DNA from: JBDHZU01 sp039812085 | GTDB taxonomy: Bacteria > Actinomycetota > Actinomycetes > S36-B12 > UBA10799 | DNA: 8,174 nucleotides | Reading direction: 5' to 3' | Assembly: GCA_039812085.1 (NCBI GenBank) | Contig: JBDHZU010000092.1 | Span: 1-8,174 of the forward strand | In this document: positions 1 through 6,370 of the stretch, in pieces | How the letters are laid out: each line of letters starts with the position of its first letter | Position numbering within the stretch: position 1 is the first letter of the stretch | The notes under the pieces: generated by a model | The model's input: the letters and a program-made list of their open reading frames with translations, nothing else | Databases searched by the model: none | What the model was told of the DNA's origin: nothing | Translations under genes and position numbers: made by a program

Positions 1-2
1 CC

Positions 3-1727
3 ACCATCTCGCGGGCCATTCGCATCGTGCTTGACCAGGTCGATTTCCACAAGGTGTCCGAACCGATCCCGGACGTGGTGCGGGCTGAACATGATCTGCC
101 CGATCTGAAGACCACGTTCAACACTCTGCATCGACCGACCGACACCGACGACCTCACCTCAGCGATGAATCGCTTGCGCTGGCAGGAAGCGCTCATCCTG
201 CAAACCGCACTCGTTGCTCGCAAGCACGCAATGAGTCAGAGTGTGGCGATCGCGCGTACTGGCCGCCGCGGGGGGCTTGTTGATGCCTTGGATGCTCGCT
301 TGCCATTCACATTGACGGATGAGCAGAGCGCGGTAAGTCAGACCATCTCGGACGACCTTTCGCACGAGTTTCCGATGCATCGACTCCTGCAGGGTGAAGT
401 GGGTTCAGGTAAGACGGTGGTAGCTCTACGAGCCATGCTTGCGGTTGTTGATTCGGGTGGTCAGGCGGCGTTGTTAGCTCCTACCGAAGTGCTTGCCGCG
501 CAACATGAACGAACCATTCGTGCATTGCTGGGACCGTTGGCTGACGGCGGCACGCTGATGGCAGCAGACAACGCGACCGGGGTGACGTTGTTAACCGGTT
601 CGCTTTCTGCGGCGCAACGTCGGCAAGCGTTGCTGGACATTGCCAGTGGCTCGGCCGGAATCGTGATCGGGACTCATGCCTTGCTGGAAGATTCGGTCGA
701 GTTTGCTGATCTGGGTCTGGTGGTGATCGACGAACAGCATCGGTTCGGAGTGGAACAACGAGCAGCGTTGGCCGAACGAGGTCGAGACGCCACCCGCCCT
801 CACATGTTGGTGATGACTGCGACGCCGATTCCGCGAACCGTTGCGATCACAGTCTTTGGTGACCTCGATATCTCCACCATTCGACAATTGCCCGCAGGTC
901 GATCACCAATCACTAGTCATGTTGTGTTTGCTGCCGAAGCTCCTCACTTCCTGCAGCGAGCCTGGGAACGTGTTCGCGAAGAAGTAGACGCTGGCCGACA
1001 GGTGTACATCGTGTGCTCGCAGATCGACCAGAAGACCTCAGAGCAGGCTGAGTCTGATCCGCTGGATGCATTGTTCGGTGACGAACCGATGCCTCAGCGC
1101 ACTCCTGCCTCGGTGCAAGAAACGTTGGACGAACTCACTGCTGGTCCACTGGTTGGATTACGGGTTGAGGCATTACATGGACGAATGTCTGCCGAAGAAA
1201 AGGACGATGTCTTCCGACGATTTGCCAGTGGCCCGGCTATCGCCGATGGCATTGATGTCTTGATCGCAACCACGGTGATCGAGGTCGGGGTCGATGTCCC
1301 CAACGCGACGATGATGGTTGTGTTGGACGCTGATCGATTCGGTATGTCCACGTTGCACCAGCTACGCGGTCGGGTAGGACGAGGCCAACACGCGGGTCTG
1401 TGTCTCTTAGTGACGTGGGCGGCCTCGGACTCGTCAGCCGGTCAGCGCTTAACTGATGTTGCGGCAACCCTGGACGGGTTTGAGTTAGCCCGGCTGGATC
1501 TTTCCCTGCGTCGGGAAGGCAACGTCCTCGGTCATACCCAGTCCGGCAGGCGCAGTTCCTTGCGAGTGTTGCAGGTGGTGCGGGACGAGAAGTTGATCGG
1601 ACAGGCTCGGCAGGCTGCGGAACAGATCGTTTCCGACGATCCGCTGCTGCAGGAACATCCGCCTCTGCGTCGCGCAGTTGCCGAACTATTTGACGAAGAA
1701 GACGTCGATTGGTTGGAGCGGTCGTGA
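3..1727 (+). CDS. recG: ATP-dependent DNA helicase RecG, 5'-truncated by window edge
   Basis: RecG is a superfamily 2 double-strand DNA translocase that regresses stalled replication forks and remodels branched DNA. The frame is open to the left edge, so the 574 visible residues lack the start and roughly the first 120-170 residues of a family protein usually near 700. Seen directly: Walker A GEVGSGKT (bases 393-416), the DEQH box in VIDEQHRFGVEQR (DEQH at 729-740), motif III TATPIPRT (816-839), and the C-terminal helicase lobe with TTVIEVGVDVPNA and QLRGRVGRG. The RecG-type tail REGNVLGHTQSGRRSSLR follows. The stop overlaps the rsmD start by four bases, which suggests translational coupling. 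A GTG at 27 could open a shorter frame, but residues upstream of it continue the wedge-domain-like sequence, so it is not the true start. No frameshift or missing catalytic motif is seen. Confidence 0.96.
   Translation, partial: TISRAIRIVLDQVDFHKVSEPIPDVVRAEHDLPDLKTTFNTLHRPTDTDDLTSAMNRLRWQEALILQTALVARKHAMSQSVAIARTGRRGGLVDALDARLPFTLTDEQSAVSQTISDDLSHEFPMHRLLQGEVGSGKTVVALRAMLAVVDSGGQAALLAPTEVLAAQHERTIRALLGPLADGGTLMAADNATGVTLLTGSLSAAQRRQALLDIASGSAGIVIGTHALLEDSVEFADLGLVVIDEQHRFGVEQRAALAERGRDATRPHMLVMTATPIPRTVAITVFGDLDISTIRQLPAGRSPITSHVVFAAEAPHFLQRAWERVREEVDAGRQVYIVCSQIDQKTSEQAESDPLDALFGDEPMPQRTPASVQETLDELTAGPLVGLRVEALHGRMSAEEKDDVFRRFASGPAIADGIDVLIATTVIEVGVDVPNATMMVVLDADRFGMSTLHQLRGRVGRGQHAGLCLLVTWAASDSSAGQRLTDVAATLDGFELARLDLSLRREGNVLGHTQSGRRSSLRVLQVVRDEKLIGQARQAAEQIVSDDPLLQEHPPLRRAVAELFDEEDVDWLERS
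1715..1718 (+). promoter_or_regulatory. Shine-Dalgarno site deciding the rsmD start
   Basis: GGAG lies five bases before the GTG at 1724, inside the last codons of recG. It favours 1724 over the in-frame TTG at 1709, which would add five residues not expected at an RsmD N-terminus. Confidence 0.7.
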
Positions 1728-2302
1728 CTCGGATTATTTCCGGCGAGGCAAAAGGCCGCCGCTTGAGCGTTCCACCCGCCGGTACCCGACCCACCAGTGA
1801 TCGGGTGCGCGAATCGGTGTTTTCGATTCTGGAACACCGCATTGATTTTGCCGATCAGGTCGTGGTCGACCTATTTGCTGGAAGCGGCGCACTTGGCCTC
1901 GAAGCATTGTCTCGAGGCGCCCGCAGCGCGATATTCGTGGAATCACATCGCGGCGCAGCCAAAGTGATTTCGGCAAACCTGGCGATTGTGGGAGGAGTCG
2001 GTGAGGTCACCGTGACTGATGTTGCCCGCTTCGTCCGGCAGTTGGCCGCGCCAGACAATGACGCTTTCACGCTGGTATTCGCGGATCCTCCCTATGACGT
2101 ACCGGTTGATCAGGTGAGTCAACTGATGGGTGAGTTCATCGCAAGTGGACAAGTCGCCGACGATGCCGTCTTCGTGATTGAGACTCGAGCACCACGGGCA
2201 AACGACCAGGTTCTGCAGCTACCTGATGAGTTAGAAGTTGACGTGACGCGCACGTACGGAGACACCCAAATTCACGTCGCAGATTTGGTACGTTCGCGCT
2301 GA
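1724..2302 (+). CDS. rsmD: 16S rRNA (guanine(966)-N(2))-methyltransferase RsmD
   Basis: RsmD transfers a methyl group from S-adenosylmethionine to N2 of G966 in 16S rRNA during small-subunit assembly. The 192-residue product has the usual family length. It begins MTRIISGEAKGRRL and continues PPAGTRPTSDRVRES, the characteristic RsmD N-terminus. The Rossmann SAM-binding motif DLFAGSGALGLEAL starts at residue 49. The N6/N2-methyltransferase catalytic motif DPPY is at residues 121-124, within VFADPPYD. The start is the GTG of a GTGA overlap with the recG stop, with GGAG five bases upstream, so it is probably translated in coupling with recG. coaD follows after 25 bases, a common actinobacterial arrangement. 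Confidence 0.95.
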   Translation: MTRIISGEAKGRRLSVPPAGTRPTSDRVRESVFSILEHRIDFADQVVVDLFAGSGALGLEALSRGARSAIFVESHRGAAKVISANLAIVGGVGEVTVTDVARFVRQLAAPDNDAFTLVFADPPYDVPVDQVSQLMGEFIASGQVADDAVFVIETRAPRANDQVLQLPDELEVDVTRTYGDTQIHVADLVRSR

Positions 2303-2327
2303 ACATTCACGACAGAGCGGAGAAGCC

Positions 2328-2819
2328 GTGCGCAAGGCGGTCTGCCCAGGATCGTTCGACCCAGTAACCAACGGGCACCTCGACATCATTGGTCGGGCAG
2401 CTTCCCAATTCGACGAAGTCACTGCTGCTGTGCTGATTAACAAGCGTAAAGCGAGCTTGTTTTCGGTCGAAGAACGAATCGAAATGCTCACCGAAGCCAC
2501 TGCTCAATTCGGCAATGTGGTGGTGGACAGTTTCCACGGCCTACTTGTTGATTTCTGCCGTGATCGAGAGATTTCCGCCATCGTTAAGGGTCTGCGCGCT
2601 GTGAGTGACTTCGATTACGAGTTGCAGATGGCGCAAATGAACTACCGACTCACCGGGGTCGAAACCCTCTTTGTTTCGACAAATCCGCTTTACAGTTACT
2701 TGTCCTCTTCCCTGGTTAAGGAGGTCGCTACCTACGGTGGCGATGTCACTGGCCTTCTCCCGGACGACGTGTTAGCACGAATGACCGAGAAGCTCGCCGC
2801 ACAGGACGGCGGCAGCTAG
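2328..2819 (+). CDS. coaD: Phosphopantetheine adenylyltransferase (CoaD)
   Basis: CoaD catalyses the penultimate step of coenzyme A synthesis in the cytoplasm: 4'-phosphopantetheine plus ATP gives dephospho-CoA plus pyrophosphate. The 163 residues match the family length. The nucleotidyltransferase signature is complete: PGSFDPVTNGHLDI with the TxGH motif at residues 14-17, the KGLR segment at 87-90, and a second phosphate-binding motif SSSLVKE at 126-132, equivalent to ISSTxVR. Start choice: GTG at 2328 preceded by GGAG (2319-2322) at five bases, giving the canonical MRKAVCPGSFDP. It sits 25 bases after rsmD and 28 bases before the sepIVA-like gene, and is likely co-transcribed with both. 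Confidence 0.97.
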   Translation: MRKAVCPGSFDPVTNGHLDIIGRAASQFDEVTAAVLINKRKASLFSVEERIEMLTEATAQFGNVVVDSFHGLLVDFCRDREISAIVKGLRAVSDFDYELQMAQMNYRLTGVETLFVSTNPLYSYLSSSLVKEVATYGGDVTGLLPDDVLARMTEKLAAQDGGS

Positions 2820-2847
2820 CGAGCAAGCGCTTGGAAGGAAAGAGCAC

Positions 2848-3540
2848 ATGGAGATCCACGACCGACTAGACGATCTCGTTCGACTGATCGAGACAGCTCG
2901 GGCGGTGCCGCTGTCGACCTCCTGCGTCGTTCCTCGTAGTGAGGCGCTCGACCTGGTGGAAGAAATCCGCGAGTCCCTGCCTGAGGCTATCCATGAGGCC
3001 GACGACGTGTTGGCTGAGCGGGAAGACCTGATCGAAGACGCCACCCGTGAATCTGAGCAGTTACGCGCTGATGCCGAGCGCGAAGCGAACCAGCTGATCA
3101 ATCTGGCTCAAGAAGACGCGGATCGGATTGCCGATAACGCTCGTGCGGATGCCGACGACCTGCTTGAGCGTGCTCGCACCGAGAGTCGTCGAATGATTGA
3201 TGAGCAGGAAGTCTTGATCGCTGCCCAGAGCGAGGCAGCAGCTCTGCTGTCTGATGCTGAAGTACGTGCTCGGGTTGTGATCGAAGATGCGAATCGACAG
3301 GCCGACGCTGTACGAGAAGACACCAGCGTTCAGACGAGTCGGGAGCGCCTACAGACCGATGAGTTTGTTGAAAGCAAGCTGGTCGAGTTGGAAGAGTCGT
3401 TGACGACGTCGTTGTCAGCAGTACGCCGCGGGCGTGATCGCATTCATCAACGCCGTGCTGGTTACGACTCGGTTGATTTGCGTCGTGAATCCAGCGACCA
3501 GTTCGAAGACTCGTTCGTGTTCGACCAAATCGCAGATTAG
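2848..3540 (+). CDS. sepIVA: SepIVA-like DivIVA-domain coiled-coil cell division protein
   Basis: The 230-residue protein resembles mycobacterial SepIVA, a DivIVA-domain factor tied to septation and polar growth, encoded in actinobacteria near coaD and rnc. Seen directly: an N-terminal block (residues 1-45) containing ETARAVPLSTSCVVPRSEAL and a following EEIRESLP, as in that family. A long charged coiled coil (about 46-160) follows, built on an 11-residue pattern A-x-x-[ED]-[AS]-x-x-[LIM]. A basic patch (RRGRDRIHQRR, 193-203) and a polar, acidic tail ending FVFDQIAD close the protein. There is no signal peptide or membrane segment, so it is probably a cytoplasmic scaffold. Ribosome site GGAAGGA (2833-2839) precedes ATG. 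Such proteins are often mislabelled as ATP synthase subunit b because of the helix; no membrane anchor supports that here. The function in this organism is inferred from the family. Confidence 0.8.
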   Translation: MEIHDRLDDLVRLIETARAVPLSTSCVVPRSEALDLVEEIRESLPEAIHEADDVLAEREDLIEDATRESEQLRADAEREANQLINLAQEDADRIADNARADADDLLERARTESRRMIDEQEVLIAAQSEAAALLSDAEVRARVVIEDANRQADAVREDTSVQTSRERLQTDEFVESKLVELEESLTTSLSAVRRGRDRIHQRRAGYDSVDLRRESSDQFEDSFVFDQIAD

Positions 3541-3658
3541 TCACCTGCATCACAGCCAGCTAGCCCGATGAGGCGCTACTGGTATCCTTGATGCGGTCTT
3601 TCTTGGATCCGTGAACGTTGGGTCCGCCACGTCCGTGTTGAAACTGTGGGAGCTTGCT
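3541..3658 (+). promoter_or_regulatory. Intergenic region with candidate extended -10 promoter
   Basis: This gap separates the sepIVA-like gene from the DUF177-rpmF-rnc-mutM group. It contains TGGTATCCT at 3580-3588, which reads as an extended -10 element (TGn followed by TATCCT at 3583-3588). The predicted transcription start near 3595 would give a leader of about 64 bases to the GTG at 3659. No convincing -35 hexamer lies 16-18 bases upstream, which an extended -10 can tolerate. No terminator-like hairpin with a T tract follows the upstream gene, so read-through is possible. The promoter is inferred. Confidence 0.35.
3649..3652 (+). promoter_or_regulatory. Shine-Dalgarno site deciding the DUF177 gene start
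   Basis: GGAG, within GTGGGAG, lies six bases before the GTG at 3659. The in-frame GTG at 3611 has no comparable site and would add 16 residues ahead of the family N-terminus. Confidence 0.7.
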
Positions 3659-4225
3659 GTGTCATCCCTCGACGGTCGTGCTCCGCTCGTCATCGATGTG
3701 ACGGATTTACAGCGGCGTGCGGGCGCGATGCTGACAGTTCAGCGAACTGTTCCAGCACCGACCGACTTGGCGAACGCAATGATCGCGATTCCGGCTGACA
3801 GTGACATCGTCCTCGATCTGATGGCGGAGTCAGTGATCGAAGGGGTGCTGATCTCGGGAACTGCTTCGGCGCAGGCGCAAGGAACCTGTAGTCGTTGTCT
3901 GGATCCGCTGAGTCAGCCGATCACGGTCGACGTGCAGGAGTTGTTCCGGTACGAGGACTTAGAACCACTAACTGAAGAAGACGAAGAACTGCCGACGTTC
4001 GATGGCGAATTGATCGATATCGAACCGACGCTGCGAGATGCGACCGTGCTGGGTTTGCCGCTCGCACCGGTGTGTCAGGCTGACTGTCCGGGTTTGTGCT
4101 CGATATGCGGCGCAAAACTGGCGGAAGACCCCAAGCACCACCATGACCAGACCGATAGCCGGTGGGATGCCCTCGCCGGAATGTTTAACGATGAGCGCGA
4201 CTCTGTTCGCGACGAGAAGGATTGA
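3659..4225 (+). CDS. YceD/DUF177 family protein
   Basis: DUF177 proteins are encoded next to rpmF in many bacteria and have been linked to 23S rRNA accumulation and large-subunit biogenesis; their biochemical role is not settled. The 188-residue product shows the actinobacterial pattern: a short N-terminus SLDGRAPLVIDVTDLQRRAGAM, then VQRTVPAPTDL. Next come CSRCLDPL (Cys77, Cys80) and an acidic stretch LTEEDEELPTFDGELIDIEP. The C-terminal motif C-x3-C-x3-C-x2-C (Cys139, 143, 147, 150) is probably metal binding. A His-rich patch KHHHDQ follows, then the conserved ending SRWDALAGM. The start was set at GTG 3659 by the ribosome site and family N-terminus. The stop codon overlaps the rpmF ribosome-binding site, indicating coupled expression with bL32. 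Confidence 0.93.
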   Translation: MSSLDGRAPLVIDVTDLQRRAGAMLTVQRTVPAPTDLANAMIAIPADSDIVLDLMAESVIEGVLISGTASAQAQGTCSRCLDPLSQPITVDVQELFRYEDLEPLTEEDEELPTFDGELIDIEPTLRDATVLGLPLAPVCQADCPGLCSICGAKLAEDPKHHHDQTDSRWDALAGMFNDERDSVRDEKD

Positions 4226-4228
4226 GGA
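4224..4228 (+). promoter_or_regulatory. Shine-Dalgarno site of rpmF, overlapping the DUF177 gene stop
   Basis: GAGGA begins inside the TGA stop of the DUF177 gene (4223-4225) and lies eight bases before the GTG at 4237. It supports 4237 over the in-frame TTG at 4222, because bL32 begins M-A-V-P-K-R. The arrangement suggests translational coupling. Confidence 0.75.
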
Positions 4229-4236
4229 CGATCGAC

Positions 4237-4413
4237 GTGGCTGTCCCCAAGCGCAAGATGTCGCGCAGCAACACCCGTTCCCGCCGTTCGCAGTGGAAGG
4301 GTCAACTGCCTCAGATCAACAAGGTCGTCCGTAACGGACGTGTTGAGTACGTGGTGCCTCACCGGGTTGACGAAGACGGTCGTTACAACAACCGACAGGT
4401 TGTCGAAGACTGA
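4237..4413 (+). CDS. rpmF: 50S ribosomal protein bL32, cysteine-free form
   Basis: bL32 is a small basic protein of the large ribosomal subunit. The 58-residue product starts MAVPKRKMSRSNTRSRRSQWKG, the unmistakable bL32 N-terminus, and keeps the late PHRV (41-44) and NRQV (52-55) segments. The two cysteine pairs that bind zinc in the C+ form are absent: there is no cysteine at all, and the position of the second CxxC reads DEDG (45-48). It is therefore a C- bL32, a type known to occur alongside or instead of the zinc form. It lies 11 bases after the DUF177 gene and 20 bases before rnc. Expression is probably coupled to the DUF177 gene through the overlapping ribosome site. Confidence 0.96.
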   Translation: MAVPKRKMSRSNTRSRRSQWKGQLPQINKVVRNGRVEYVVPHRVDEDGRYNNRQVVED

Positions 4414-4433
4414 GTTCGGCTAGCGGCGCAGGT

Positions 4434-5132
4434 ATGACTAACGACCTCTCCGCCCTTTCGCAGCGCCTCGGTGTCGATGTCGACCCGCAGGCGCTGACGC
4501 ATGCCTTGACCCATCGTTCATTCGCTTACGAGAACGGTGGGCTACCGACCAATGAGCGTCTGGAGTTCCTAGGGGACTCGGTGCTGGGGTTGGTCGTTAC
4601 CGACAAGCTCTACCGTGACCATCCCGAGTTGCCAGAAGGGCAACTCGCCAAGATGCGTGCAGCAATCGTCAACTCAGTGACGTTGGCAGATGTTGCCCGA
4701 GAACTGGGTCTGGGCGAATTCCTGCTGTTGGGCAAAGGCGAAGCCAATACCGGTGGTCGAGATAAGTCCTCGATCCTGGCTGACACCGTGGAAGCGATCG
4801 TCGGTTGCGTCTATCTGGACTGCGGTCTGCAAGCGGCCGCAGATGTCATCCATCGCCTCTTTGATTCCGTCATTGACCATGCCGCCACGATGGGTGCCGG
4901 CCTCGACTGGAAGACCAGCCTGCAAGAACTCACCGCCGCGAACAGTCTCGGAGTGCCGGAATACCTCCTGGAATCCACCGGCCCTGACCATGACCGTGAA
5001 TTCACTGCTCGGGTTCAGGTCGGGGATGAACAGTTTGGTTCCGGAATTGGGCGGACCAAGAAGCAGGCTGAACAGTTCGCCGCCAAGTTGGCGTGGGAAG
5101 AACTGAACCAACGAACCGAGTCCGGCAGCTAG
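4434..5132 (+). CDS. rnc: Ribonuclease III
   Basis: RNase III cuts double-stranded RNA and releases the 16S and 23S precursors from the primary rRNA transcript. The 232-residue protein carries the complete catalytic domain. The signature NERLEFLGDSVLG gives Glu41, Glu44 and Asp48, and EGQLAKMRA gives Glu68. ADTVEAIVG supplies Asp117 and Glu120, matching the E. coli metal ligands Glu38/Asp45/Asp114/Glu117 with a +3 shift. A double-strand RNA binding domain follows at about 158-226, ending in GRTKKQAEQFAAKLAWEEL. The ATG has no clear Shine-Dalgarno site at a normal distance (CAGGT abuts it), but the N-terminus fits the family. It follows rpmF by 20 bases and precedes mutM by six, suggesting one transcript. 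Confidence 0.97.
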   Translation: MTNDLSALSQRLGVDVDPQALTHALTHRSFAYENGGLPTNERLEFLGDSVLGLVVTDKLYRDHPELPEGQLAKMRAAIVNSVTLADVARELGLGEFLLLGKGEANTGGRDKSSILADTVEAIVGCVYLDCGLQAAADVIHRLFDSVIDHAATMGAGLDWKTSLQELTAANSLGVPEYLLESTGPDHDREFTARVQVGDEQFGSGIGRTKKQAEQFAAKLAWEELNQRTESGS

Positions 5133-5138
5133 ATCCCG

Positions 5139-5987
5139 ATGCCTGAACTACCTGAGGTTGAGGTTGTCCGGCAGGGGCTGCAGCCGTGGACTGTGGGTCG
5201 ACGGATCCAGTCCGTCACCGTGCAACATCCTCGATCAGTTCGGCGCCATCAGGCAGGTGCGTCCGACTTCACTCAGCGTCTGATTGGCCGCCGACTCGAA
5301 CGAATCGACCGTCGCGGCAAGTTCATGTGGTGGCAGACCGACCAGGATGAGGCGCTGATCGCGCATTTGGGGATGAGCGGTCAGTTTCGCGTCGTTGGAG
5401 GCGAACACAACGCTCGCCATGAACGAATCGCCATCGAGTTCGAAGATGCACAACCGGGAATCGTCTTCGTGGATCAGCGCACCTTTGGCGGTCTGTGCGT
5501 CGATGAACTCATCACGGTGGACAGTTCGCAGATGCCGTCTTCGCTGCAGCACATTGCGCGGGATCCCTTTGACGATCGATTTGATCCCATCGCGGTTGCA
5601 CACCGGATGAAGCAGAGCCGAAGCAGCGTCAAGGCTGTCCTGTTGGATCAACGAATCGTTTCTGGCGTGGGAAACATCTATGCCGACGAGTCGCTGTGGA
5701 GGGCTCAATTGTGTTGGTCGACTCCAGCGAATCGCATTCGAGTTGAACGGCTGCACGAATTACTCGACCATGCCAGCGATGTGATGACTCAGGCGTTGGC
5801 TGCTGGCGGTACTTCGTTTGATGAGTTGTACGTCAACGTCAATGGATCGAGTGGTTATTTCGAACGTTCCTTGGATGCCTATGGTCGAGCCGGTCGTCCA
5901 TGTCGGCGCTGTGGTGAATTGATGGTGAAGGAGCAGTTCGGCAACCGAAGTTCAGTCCGATGTCCGAACTGCCAGCGGCGCAGGTAG
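5139..5987 (+). CDS. mutM: Formamidopyrimidine-DNA glycosylase (Fpg/MutM)
   Basis: Fpg removes 8-oxoguanine and ring-opened purines from DNA and nicks the abasic site by beta/delta elimination. The 282-residue protein begins MPELPEVEVVRQGL; after Met removal Pro2 and Glu3 form the active site. Other visible landmarks are RRGKFMWW (Lys61, equivalent to E. coli Lys57), HLGMSGQFR, VDQRTFGG, and the helix-two-turn-helix segment VSGVGNIYADESLW with Asn179. The C-terminal zinc finger has Cys255, Cys258, Cys275 and Cys278, with Arg270 five residues before the third cysteine, as in the E. coli enzyme. All key residues are present. The gene starts six bases after the rnc stop with no evident Shine-Dalgarno site, so reinitiation or coupling is likely. 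Confidence 0.97.
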   Translation: MPELPEVEVVRQGLQPWTVGRRIQSVTVQHPRSVRRHQAGASDFTQRLIGRRLERIDRRGKFMWWQTDQDEALIAHLGMSGQFRVVGGEHNARHERIAIEFEDAQPGIVFVDQRTFGGLCVDELITVDSSQMPSSLQHIARDPFDDRFDPIAVAHRMKQSRSSVKAVLLDQRIVSGVGNIYADESLWRAQLCWSTPANRIRVERLHELLDHASDVMTQALAAGGTSFDELYVNVNGSSGYFERSLDAYGRAGRPCRRCGELMVKEQFGNRSSVRCPNCQRRR

Positions 5988-6098
5988 TGGTCAAGGTGAC
6001 GAACTCGATGGCATGAAATTGATCGACTTTCCTTGACGCACAACCGAAGTCTGCGTCACCGTTGAACCAACTGCCCATCGTTGAAAGGCACCTCTCTC
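5988..6098 (+). other. Intergenic gap between mutM and the small zipper gene
   Basis: This 111-base stretch contains a perfect seven-base inverted repeat, TGACGCA (6034-6040) and TGCGTCA (6052-6058), separated by 11 bases. A competing long-range pair is GGTGACG (5995-6001) with CGTCACC (6054-6060). There is no T tract after the hairpin, so a factor-independent terminator is not supported. TTGACG at 6033-6038 resembles a -35 hexamer, but nothing like a -10 sits at the right distance. The ribosome site GAAAGG (6083-6088) for the downstream gene closes the region. Confidence 0.4.
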
Positions 6099-6308
6099 AT
6101 GGCTAAGGCCCTTACCGGTCACAGTGTCACCCGTGAATCACTCATGGTTGAGGTACGTGCTTTACGAGCTCGGGTTCGTCAACTTGAGACAGAGAACGAG
6201 CAGTTGCGGGCAGCTCACGCGGTCGTTTCCGTCACCGATGAGGCACTTGGTCGTCGTCTGGATGACGAACTCACCGAACTGAGCCAGTCAGAACACGCCC
6301 TGGCATAG
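6099..6308 (+). CDS. Small leucine-zipper-like coiled-coil protein, function unknown
   Basis: I cannot assign a function. The product is 69 residues, MAKALTGHSV at the N-terminus. Residues 12-43 form a strongly predicted amphipathic helix with leucines exactly seven apart at 15, 22, 29 and 36. Valines sit at the partner positions 19 and 26, and an asparagine at 33. This is the arrangement of a short parallel leucine zipper. A second acidic helix-like segment (about 46-68) is rich in Glu, Asp and Leu. No signal peptide, membrane segment or DNA-binding basic region is evident, although RALRARVR is basic. ATG 6099 is preferred over an in-frame TTG at 6081 because GAAAGG lies ten bases upstream. 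It resembles short actinobacterial proteins beginning MAKAL that carry a coiled coil, but that comes from memory. It could dimerise or bind another coiled-coil protein. Confidence 0.75.
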   Translation: MAKALTGHSVTRESLMVEVRALRARVRQLETENEQLRAAHAVVSVTDEALGRRLDDELTELSQSEHALA

Positions 6309-6326
6309 CCGGGTTTTGTTTGAACC

Positions 6327-6370
6327 GCCAGTTACGCTTCTTCAACTTCCCCTCAATTTGCGTCACTGGC
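6327..6370 (+). repeat. Imperfect 11-base inverted repeat upstream of smc
   Basis: GCCAGTTACGC (6327-6337) pairs with GCGTCACTGGC (6360-6370) with one mismatch (6333 against 6364), leaving a 22-base pyrimidine-rich loop. There is no T tract downstream, so it is not a classical terminator. Confidence 0.5.

Noticed and set aside
27..29. GTG at 27 as the true start of recG
   Set aside because: The frame is open upstream to the edge and the protein would lack the N-terminal wedge region expected in RecG. The gene is cut by the window rather than short.
1237..1842. Long reverse-strand open frame (201 codons) spanning the recG end and rsmD start
   Set aside because: It lies wholly opposite two well-identified genes, and its Arg/Pro/Ser/Thr-rich translation is typical of an antisense shadow with no domain.
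2848..3540. Annotation of the coiled-coil gene as ATP synthase subunit b
   Set aside because: There is no N-terminal membrane helix and no atp gene nearby. The N-terminal CVVPR block and position between coaD and the DUF177-rnc group fit a SepIVA/DivIVA-type protein.
4674..5111. Reverse-strand 145-codon frame opposite rnc
   Set aside because: Fully contained within the RNase III gene, with no family resemblance.
6033..6038. TTGACG as a -35 promoter element; the same hexamer recurs at 6388-6393
   Set aside because: No TAnnnT-like hexamer lies 16-18 bases downstream of either copy.
5942..6050. Direct repeat CAACCGAAGT at 5942-5951 and 6041-6050
   Set aside because: Only ten bases, one copy inside the mutM zinc-finger coding sequence. 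No duplication flanks or insertion boundaries are seen, so it is probably coincidence.
6310..6326. GGTT...AACC with intervening T-rich bases as a terminator after the small zipper gene
   Set aside because: The stem is only four base pairs, and the T-rich bases are in the loop rather than after the stem.
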